From an uncultured Microcaldota archaeon (GTDB lineage Archaea > Micrarchaeota > Micrarchaeia > Anstonellales > Bilamarchaeaceae), in contig CAIXOA010000047.1 in the NCBI GenBank assembly GCA_903920925.1, positions 1-6,250 on the forward strand: a DNA stretch of 6,250 nt, in the 5' to 3' direction. The notes beneath the pieces are model-generated. The model was not told the DNA's origin and did no database searches. It saw only the letters and a list, made by a program, of their open reading frames with translations. Below, one piece after another: positions 1 through 5,469 of this stretch. Position 1 is the first letter of the stretch, and each line of letters starts with the position of its first letter. Position numbers and translations under genes: made by a program.

Positions 1-2
1 CC

Positions 3-158
3 GGAAGCGACGCGGTGTTTGGCAACTGTGGGGATTCCATAGGCATGGGCACCATAGCGGTCTATCTGCTGAATACGCTGCTGCTCCCGAACTTCGCATT
101 GGTGATATTCGCAAGCTCCGCGACCGCGCTTGTGAAGGTGGCTAAGGTGATTCCTTGA
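3..158 (+). CDS. C-terminal end of a membrane protein, possibly another member of the same paralog family (5' truncated)
   Basis: An open frame enters at the left edge (first full codon at base 3) and ends with TGA at 156-158, giving 51 visible residues. The fragment starts in a Gly/Asp-rich stretch with one Cys (GNCGDS). It then has one long hydrophobic segment of about 25 residues (from TIAVYLL to VIFASSA) and a short Lys-containing tail (LVKVAKVIP). That is the layout of the last loop, TM5 and cytoplasmic tail of the downstream paralogs: an extracellular loop with a lone Cys, a final helix, and a short C-in tail. The AVxxL-x3-L pattern loosely resembles the last helix of the 335-residue protein. 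The acidic GxEVD tail of the siblings is absent. Its stop overlaps the TTG start of the next gene by 4 nt, so it is part of the same operon. That the frame is coding is fairly sure; membership in the family is inference from one helix. The diagnostic region is outside the window. Confidence 0.72.
   Translation, partial: GSDAVFGNCGDSIGMGTIAVYLLNTLLLPNFALVIFASSATALVKVAKVIP
145..151 (+). promoter_or_regulatory. Shine-Dalgarno site that supports a TTG start
   Basis: AGGTGAT is a perfect match to the anti-SD end of archaeal/bacterial 16S rRNA (complement of ATCACCT). The core AGGTG ends 5 nt before TTG at 155. The same core ends 5 nt before the GTG start at 4468. The next in-frame ATG, at 164, would lie 14 nt away, which is too far. 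The site therefore favours TTG 155 as the true start. Confidence 0.75.
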
Positions 159-2464
159 AAAGAATGATTTTATTGCTGCTGTTGCTGCTTCCGCTCATGC
201 AGATTGCCTTTGCCCAAGAACAGCCACAGCTCGTTACCGAAGCCACTTCCGGGACGAGCGCGCTTGCGAGGATACTCGCTGACTGGAAGATTTACGTCGC
301 GGCAGTGCTCATCCTAAGCATAGGGCTGGTCGCGCTTGCATACGCAATCGGGCAGGGATTCGCGATTCCGGAGCTGAAGGCATGGGCCGAGGTGGAGCTG
401 GGCGAGGTCTTCACAACCGCCCTGCTGGTCATATTCATAATGGGCATCCTGCTTTTCGTGGAGCAGGTTACCATCGGGATGGTGAGCGGCTACCCGATGA
501 TGGCGGGCGCGTGCAGCGCCACGGGAACGGGATACTGCCCAGCGCAGGTTGCGCTGAGATACGTCGATAGCTACATAGACGCGGCTATGAAGATTTACGA
601 GGACGTATTCAAGAAGAACCTGGAGGTCACGCAGGAGGCCACCTTCGGGCAGGGGATCGGGATATCGTATGAGATGTATTTCTTCGGGGGCGTCAACTGG
701 AAAAACAGCATGTACCGGATGATTGACGTGGAGATGTACAACGAGGTGCTAAATCTCCTGGGAGCCGTGATAGGGACCCTGCACGCGCAGACATTTTTAA
801 TAAGCTTTGTGACGCTGAAGCTGGCCCCTGCGGCACTGATAATAGGGATAGTGCTGCGTTCCTTCTTTGTAACAAGGAAACTGGGAGGGCTGCTTATGGC
901 TTTCGGAATAGGGTTCCTGCTCGTTTTCCCGCTGATGTACGGGCTGGGCTGGTTCACCATGGACGCGGCGGTTTACGGGATAAACGCGGTTGCGGGGGGG
1001 CCAAGCAGCACCTGCCCGCAGGTGTGCACGCCCTATGGGAGGATTGCGGAGTGGATAAACGGAAAGCCATCCGTGCTGGTCAACAGGACTGACGTCTATA
1101 ACGCCGCATACCAGGACTGCATGGATTCTCTTAGCCATCTTGATGCAAGCGGGCGGGAGGTAAGCTGCATGGATACTTGCGTCTCGGGATATACGATAGC
1201 ATGCGCGAACAGGTGCGCGGGCAGCTGCGTGGCATCGGGCGTTCCCACGCCCCCCGAGATGGGCGGCACCCCGGAGGAGCAGGCCGCATGGGATACGTGC
1301 GTGAACAGCTGCGTGGCAGCGAGCAACTGCAATCCCAGCGACGCCGACAAGAGGGCGTATTGCGAAGCGAACGGGGGATGCCCTGTCATTACGGAGCTCG
1401 CAGGCGAAAAGGAGGCGTATTGCGCTGGAATTGTGGAAGGGAAAATGAGTGAACTGGATTCCGGAAATATCACTACGGTTGGGGCATTGGGCGAACCCAG
1501 TTTCCACGCATTCGGCTATTGCCCGTTCGACCCGTGCGGCTTCCCGATTCCGTACCACCAGGGATGCACCAGTCCCACTATATCCTTATACGGGAGCGGC
1601 GTCGGCAGCGGTGTGCCGAACGTTTGCAACACGAGATTATTCGACCCCGGGGACCCCATCTATTCGCAGTTTGATAACGCAAGCGAAATCAACGGCTGCC
1701 CGGAAGAGTGCAGGACGCTTGCGCCGCTCAAGCCCGTACTAACTCCGATTCCGATAAGCGCCGGGGGAAGCGGGGAGGCGCCGAGCGCAGGGCAGACGGA
1801 TCACGGATGCTACGATGCGGAAGTATGCACGGAATTCTACACAAGCGAAAATGAATACTGCACGGATGTCCGCGGATGCATCGAAGGCGGTCCCGACGAT
1901 AATATGTACACCTGCTGCAGGGACCTGCCTAGCCCGATGCCATGCAAGGAATCAAAGAGGGACTGCCCGTCCCAGTGCATGTGGATAACGAATACCGGGA
2001 AGAGTGACCCCACGTGCCCCTATTCATGCCAGAAGTACCGCCCGGACTATTCTGAGCTGGGCCACCCCAAGGACCCCGGTGTGCTGTGGGAGAAAAACCT
2101 GTCCAACGAAACCTGCATGTACATAATACCGGACGTGGTTTTCCAGGAGCCTGCGAAATGCAGCGAATGCACTTTTGTGGCCGAGAAGGGGCTCACGTTC
2201 AAGCCGCAGATGATTTATGACTGCACTTCTATATGCGGAGGGCTAAACGCGCAAACAATGGGGTATGAAAACCCCGCAACGACCTCCAACAGCCTTGAGG
2301 GGTTCATAGGGCCGACCGAGATAAAGTCCGCGGCAAAGCTTGCGCTCCCCGCGTTCATACTCCCGCTGCTGAGCCTTGCGGTCACGCTCATGTTCATAAC
2401 CACGCTGTCGCCAATGCTTGGCGGAGACATAGACCTGCCCGGGATGATGAGGATGATGCAATGA
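155..2464 (+). CDS. Polytopic membrane protein (VirB6/CedA-like topology) with a giant cysteine-rich extracellular domain
   Basis: The product has 769 residues. A signal peptide (1-20, ending AFA, mature start Q21) puts the N-terminus outside. TM1 is about 46-66 and TM2 about 85-107, followed by an external loop with C120/C128. TM3 (about 212-234) and TM4 (about 243-262) flank the basic turn R235-x5-R241-x2-G244-G245. TM5 is about 728-752, and the short tail reads GGDIDLPGMM. Between TM4 and TM5 sits an insert of about 440 residues with 36 Cys, many as CxxxC (287/291, 338/342, 350/354/358, 382/386, 515/519, 604/608, 621/625, 690/694), and five N-x-S/T sequons (310, 438, 508, 648, 651). The three sibling proteins lack this insert. 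Five TMs with N-out/C-in and an external TM2-TM3 loop is the arrangement described for VirB6. A channel or platform role is therefore inferred, with the Cys-rich module as a rigid, probably disulfide-bonded and glycosylated external structure. TTG start: the upstream stop overlaps it as TTGA, and an SD lies at 145-151. The function of the insert is unknown to me. Confidence 0.93.
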   Translation: MKRMILLLLLLLPLMQIAFAQEQPQLVTEATSGTSALARILADWKIYVAAVLILSIGLVALAYAIGQGFAIPELKAWAEVELGEVFTTALLVIFIMGILLFVEQVTIGMVSGYPMMAGACSATGTGYCPAQVALRYVDSYIDAAMKIYEDVFKKNLEVTQEATFGQGIGISYEMYFFGGVNWKNSMYRMIDVEMYNEVLNLLGAVIGTLHAQTFLISFVTLKLAPAALIIGIVLRSFFVTRKLGGLLMAFGIGFLLVFPLMYGLGWFTMDAAVYGINAVAGGPSSTCPQVCTPYGRIAEWINGKPSVLVNRTDVYNAAYQDCMDSLSHLDASGREVSCMDTCVSGYTIACANRCAGSCVASGVPTPPEMGGTPEEQAAWDTCVNSCVAASNCNPSDADKRAYCEANGGCPVITELAGEKEAYCAGIVEGKMSELDSGNITTVGALGEPSFHAFGYCPFDPCGFPIPYHQGCTSPTISLYGSGVGSGVPNVCNTRLFDPGDPIYSQFDNASEINGCPEECRTLAPLKPVLTPIPISAGGSGEAPSAGQTDHGCYDAEVCTEFYTSENEYCTDVRGCIEGGPDDNMYTCCRDLPSPMPCKESKRDCPSQCMWITNTGKSDPTCPYSCQKYRPDYSELGHPKDPGVLWEKNLSNETCMYIIPDVVFQEPAKCSECTFVAEKGLTFKPQMIYDCTSICGGLNAQTMGYENPATTSNSLEGFIGPTEIKSAAKLALPAFILPLLSLAVTLMFITTLSPMLGGDIDLPGMMRMMQ

Positions 2465-3450
2465 GGAAACTGCTGCTCGCACTGGCGCTCATTTCGCTTG
2501 CCTTCGCCGGGCCGTATGCGTGGCAGAGCCTTGCACTGCTTGCCCTCTTCGCGGGGCTCGGCGTGCTCATAATATTCTATTTGCTGAGCTACGTAGCTGA
2601 TTCCCCCGAGATGAGGGGGATGGCGACAAGCGAGATGTACCAGCTGTTCATGACCGGAGTGATAATAGCGATATTTGTGGGGGTGGAGAGCTTCAGCACA
2701 GCCACCATGGCCGGCATGCTCGGGGGGGCATTTGGGGCGGAAAACAGCCACATAAACTATTCTATAAACGTGACCCAGGGCATGGTGGACTACCAGTGGG
2801 GGCAGCTGAAGTCGTTCTCAGGAGTGGTCGGGGACATGGCACAGGTCTCCGCATACAGCGGGCAGTGCGCATTCCTCGGCTTCACTTTCGGGTATAACGG
2901 GTGTGCAAGCATCGCTGTGCCCGTCACATCGGGAATCATAGCCGCAAGGGCGATGGCCACCTCGCTGATGGTCCTGGAAAGCCAGCTTGCCCTCCTTTAC
3001 ATGGCAAGGGATTTCTTCTTCCCCATCCTTCTCCCCATCGGCCTGTTCCTCAGGACTTTCCATGTGACGAGGGGGGCTGGAGGGTTCCTGATAGCGATAG
3101 CGGCGGCGTTCTATTTCATTTATCCCATAACTATACTCGTTACAAAAGGCGTGTACGACCAGAGCGCCTATGGAAATGTGAAGGCAGCATTCCCTTCGAT
3201 AAATGCCCCGGCCGACTACGGGTACGCAAACGGGGACTGCGACCCGTATGAGCTGAAGTATAGTTATACTTCTACCATTATAACGGAGTTCAACGATAAT
3301 GGCCTTGTGGACCCCCTCCTCTCGCATTTCTTCATAGGGGGGCTCCTAACAACCGCGATAAGCCTTCTTGCCGCTCTTTCAAGCGTCAGGGCGCTGACAC
3401 GAATCTTCGGGACCGAAGTGGATGTGTCCGCCCTCGCGAGGATTGCATAG
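2461..3450 (+). CDS. Polytopic membrane protein, paralog 2 of the VirB6/CedA-like set
   Basis: The product has 329 residues. It has an N-terminal signal peptide (1-16, LAFA then GPYA). TM1 is about 22-44 and TM2 about 61-77, with the family Glu (E58) at its entry. A mainly polar external loop carries C136/C148 and sequons at N99 and N103. TM3 is about 184-199, followed by the basic turn R198-x5-R204-x2-G207-G208 and TM4 (about 207-228, P222). A second external loop has one Cys (C260), TM5 is about 287-309, and the tail is GTEVDVSALARIA. The spacing R-R-GG-A-P is identical to that of the other three complete paralogs. ATG 2461 overlaps the upstream TGA as ATGA. GAGGATG at 2449-2455 is a plausible SD, and coupling is likely. 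Nearly all Arg codons are AGG. The core fold and topology are well supported by internal comparison. The assignment to a secretion/DNA-transfer machine is inference. Confidence 0.94.
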   Translation: MRKLLLALALISLAFAGPYAWQSLALLALFAGLGVLIIFYLLSYVADSPEMRGMATSEMYQLFMTGVIIAIFVGVESFSTATMAGMLGGAFGAENSHINYSINVTQGMVDYQWGQLKSFSGVVGDMAQVSAYSGQCAFLGFTFGYNGCASIAVPVTSGIIAARAMATSLMVLESQLALLYMARDFFFPILLPIGLFLRTFHVTRGAGGFLIAIAAAFYFIYPITILVTKGVYDQSAYGNVKAAFPSINAPADYGYANGDCDPYELKYSYTSTIITEFNDNGLVDPLLSHFFIGGLLTTAISLLAALSSVRALTRIFGTEVDVSALARIA

Positions 3451-3451
3451 C

Positions 3452-4459
3452 ATGGTGTGCCCAATAGATTTGAGCTGGGTATATTCCCTTTCCCTCCTCG
3501 CACTGGGGGTAACGGCGATTATGATCGGAATGGCCTATGCGCTCGGGCAGGCGCTCTCGAACCCGAGGCTCAACGTGTGGGCAAAGGGGGAGATATTCCA
3601 GGTATTCATTTCCGTTTTTTTAGTGTTGCTCATACTTTTCCTGAATGACTCTTTCTGTGGCTTCCAGTACTCAAGCCTTTCTGGGCTGTCCTCGGTCGAA
3701 ACGGCATCTTATACCTCGCCTCCGATTTCCGGAAACGAGCCGGTCTTTGATGCGGCGGAAAAATACCTCATGAACATCGGTGCGTTCGCGAGCGAATCGA
3801 TGCGCGCGGTGCGCTCGGCAAACGGCCTGATGGAGATTGCGAGCAAGTACAGCAAGTCGCCGTGTGTTCCGCCTGTCGGGCTTTGCCTCCTGGGGCAGAA
3901 CTCTCTTACGCGGCGGCCTTACTCCGAAGGCACATTGTGGATGCAGATTGGCGGGCTTGCGCTTTATACGGACACCGTATCCTACCTGACGGTGCTGATA
4001 CAGATTGCATTCATAGAGTTCATCACCTCAAAAGGCATCATGCTCCTCCTTCCGCTGGCGATAATATTCCGCTCTCTACCGTTCATGAGGCAACTGGGCG
4101 GGGGCCTTATCGCGATAGGGGTTGCGATATTCCTCATATACCCTGGCCTCCTCGTGGTGGAATCGCTATTCTGGAATCCCAATTCGATGGTCACGACCGA
4201 CGAGATGAGTTCGCTGCACAGCATGGCCAGCACGACCTGGGGGGAGAGCGGGGGATTCAGCTATTATGGCCATTATGGCTGGAGCTTGGGGGACATAGTT
4301 GGCAGTTTCGGGCCGATACTCAAGGCTTCCGCGGTTGCATTCCTGAGCAGCACCTTCCTTTTTGCATTCAACATAATAGCCATAAGCGCGGCGGCGAGGG
4401 AATTCGGGAGGCTGTTGGGGCAGGAGGTTGACCTGAGCAGGCTTGCGCAGATATTGTAG
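3452..4459 (+). CDS. Polytopic membrane protein, paralog 3 of the VirB6/CedA-like set
   Basis: From ATG 3452 the product is 335 residues. A start at 3422 is open in frame, but it would overlap the previous gene by 29 nt and add ten unremarkable residues. ATG 3452 follows the previous stop by one base and has GAGGA at 3438-3442, so it is preferred. There is no cleavable signal peptide. A short N-tail (MVCPIDLSW) precedes TM1 (about 10-32). The cytoplasmic turn contains NPRLNVWAKGE with the family Glu (E47), then TM2 (about 50-65). The external loop holds the close Cys pair C138/C145. TM3 is about 193-207, then R207-x5-R213-x2-G216-G217 and TM4 up to P231. A Tyr/Gly/Ser-rich external loop (about 245-285) has no Cys. 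TM5 is about 291-312, and the tail is GQEVDLSRLAQIL, very close to that of paralog 2. Possible role: a subunit of the same membrane channel or platform. It contains none of the catalytic motifs I looked for. Confidence 0.93.
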   Translation: MVCPIDLSWVYSLSLLALGVTAIMIGMAYALGQALSNPRLNVWAKGEIFQVFISVFLVLLILFLNDSFCGFQYSSLSGLSSVETASYTSPPISGNEPVFDAAEKYLMNIGAFASESMRAVRSANGLMEIASKYSKSPCVPPVGLCLLGQNSLTRRPYSEGTLWMQIGGLALYTDTVSYLTVLIQIAFIEFITSKGIMLLLPLAIIFRSLPFMRQLGGGLIAIGVAIFLIYPGLLVVESLFWNPNSMVTTDEMSSLHSMASTTWGESGGFSYYGHYGWSLGDIVGSFGPILKASAVAFLSSTFLFAFNIIAISAAAREFGRLLGQEVDLSRLAQIL

Positions 4460-4462
4460 GTG
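4458..4462 (+). promoter_or_regulatory. Shine-Dalgarno site for the GTG start at 4468
   Basis: AGGTG overlaps the TAG stop (4457-4459) of the preceding gene and ends 5 nt before GTG 4468. This is the same geometry as the site ahead of the TTG start at 155. It supports the non-ATG start, and also reinitiation by ribosomes that finish the upstream gene. Confidence 0.65.
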
Positions 4463-4467
4463 GGAAT

Positions 4468-5469
4468 GTGGAATTTGACATAGCGACGGCGTTGAACTCG
4501 GGGCTGCTTGCGGGATGGGGGGCCACCAGCACATGGTTCCTTGTCGCAGTCCTGGCCGTGCTTGTGACCGGGATAATACTGGGGCTTGTCTACGCAATCG
4601 CGTATGCGCTGAACCTGAACGGGCTGAAGAGGTATGCAATCTCGGAATTTCTTCAGCTGGCGGCGACCGCCATGATGGTCATATTCCTCGTCCTGATGAT
4701 ACAGATGGGGGGCGCATTCGCAGGCACGCTGGTCGGGGGCCAGATAACATGCAAGGGGGCGCCCATCACCGAGCCAATTAATGCCTCGCTGTGCAGGACG
4801 AGCGAGAGGCTGGAATACTTCAACAACCTTTTCGACACGATAAAGGGGCTGGACCAGGGGCCCGAGTTCCAATACTATTTCACCGTCACCGCATACGGGG
4901 TTCCCATCTACCAAGGGCTCTGGGACAAGACCGTGCACAGGACCGTGGAGACGTACCATTACATAGCGGAAAAAATCGATTCCATAATGATTTCGCTGGA
5001 TGCGCAGATGTTTGTGCTGAAATACATAAATGAGAACATGCTCGCCGTTTTCCTGCCGCTCGGCATAATACTGCGCGTTTTCAATTTCACGCGGGGCATA
5101 GGCGGCTTCTTCATCGCGCTCGCGCTGAGCCTCTATTTCGTCTATCCCGCGGTGCTTTTCATGATGGACTCCACGTTCGGGGCAGCGCCCACGGTGCCGC
5201 AGCTTGTGCAGGCGCGCCCGGACCTGTGCAACACGCCCGTATTCGCGGGGATTTCCGTGGGGGCGGCGCCGAGCCAGAGCCTGGCCGGAAGCTCTGCAAT
5301 GCTTATAAGCATAAGCAACATAACGTCGTTCGTCTCGACAGTTTTCGTAAGGCTTTTCTACGAGAACATGGTTGCGTTTGCAGTGGCGCTTACCGCGATG
5401 CGGTATGGAACCTCGATTCTGGGCGGAGAGAGCGGGGTATTCCTGAACATGGTGGGGAGATGGATATGA
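4468..5469 (+). CDS. Polytopic membrane protein, paralog 4 of the VirB6/CedA-like set
   Basis: The product has 333 residues with a GTG start, chosen because AGGTG lies 5 nt upstream and the gap after the previous stop is 8 nt. There is no signal peptide. An acidic, uncharged-to-polar N-tail (MEFDIATALNSG) suits an N-out orientation. TM1 is about 23-46. The short cytoplasmic turn NLNGLKRYAISE contains the family Glu (E60). TM2 is about 62-80. The external loop carries C95/C109 and sequon N105. TM3 is about 190-203, then R203-x5-R209-x2-G212-G213, and TM4 up to P227. The second external loop has one Cys (C254) and a sequon at N284. The last helix is about 298-312. The tail (GGESGVFLNMVGRWI) keeps the Gly/Glu but has lost the VD-L-S-x-L part seen in paralogs 2 and 3, so it is the most diverged tail of the four. 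Family membership is well supported. A role as a transfer-channel subunit is inference from topology and from the operon. Confidence 0.93.
   Translation: MEFDIATALNSGLLAGWGATSTWFLVAVLAVLVTGIILGLVYAIAYALNLNGLKRYAISEFLQLAATAMMVIFLVLMIQMGGAFAGTLVGGQITCKGAPITEPINASLCRTSERLEYFNNLFDTIKGLDQGPEFQYYFTVTAYGVPIYQGLWDKTVHRTVETYHYIAEKIDSIMISLDAQMFVLKYINENMLAVFLPLGIILRVFNFTRGIGGFFIALALSLYFVYPAVLFMMDSTFGAAPTVPQLVQARPDLCNTPVFAGISVGAAPSQSLAGSSAMLISISNITSFVSTVFVRLFYENMVAFAVALTAMRYGTSILGGESGVFLNMVGRWI
5455..5459 (+). promoter_or_regulatory. Shine-Dalgarno site for the lipoprotein gene
   Basis: GGGAG, inside the end of paralog 4, finishes 6 nt before ATG 5466. It supports starting the lipoprotein at the overlapping ATGA rather than further in. 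Confidence 0.5.

Noticed and set aside
790..812. TATA-like AT-rich run (tttttaataa) considered as an internal archaeal promoter
   Set aside because: It encodes part of the hydrophobic stretch before TM3, has no clear purine-rich BRE next to it, and no gene starts just downstream.
797..1558. 253-codon open frame on the minus strand inside the first large gene
   Set aside because: It is antisense to a well-supported coding region with a signal peptide, TMs and patterned Cys. Its translation is Arg/His/Ala-rich with no recognisable domain or start context, typical of a shadow frame in GC-rich DNA.
1178..2239. CxxxC/CxxC pairs in the first paralog considered as iron-sulfur or zinc ligands
   Set aside because: The region follows a signal peptide and TMs that place it outside the cell, and it carries glycosylation sequons. 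Disulfide bonding is more likely than metal cluster binding, though not proven.
3256..3271. 16-nt near-palindrome AAGTATA-GT-TATACTT in a locally AT-rich patch, considered as an operator or hairpin
   Set aside because: It lies inside paralog 2 and is explained by the codons for Lys-Tyr-Ser-Tyr-Thr. There is no nearby start it could control.
3422..3451. Earlier in-frame ATG for paralog 3
   Set aside because: It would overlap paralog 2 by 29 nt and add a ten-residue extension with no signal-peptide character. ATG 3452, one base after the upstream stop, fits the tight spacing of the other genes.
3862..4431. 189-codon plus-strand open frame overlapping paralog 3 in another frame
   Set aside because: Its His/Arg/Pro-rich translation lacks family features, while the overlapping frame carries the conserved signature and tail.
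4273..4959. 228-codon minus-strand open frame spanning the junction of paralogs 3 and 4
   Set aside because: It covers conserved parts of two paralogs on the other strand, including the conserved tail of one and TM1/TM2 of the other. Its composition is shadow-like and it has no convincing ribosome site.
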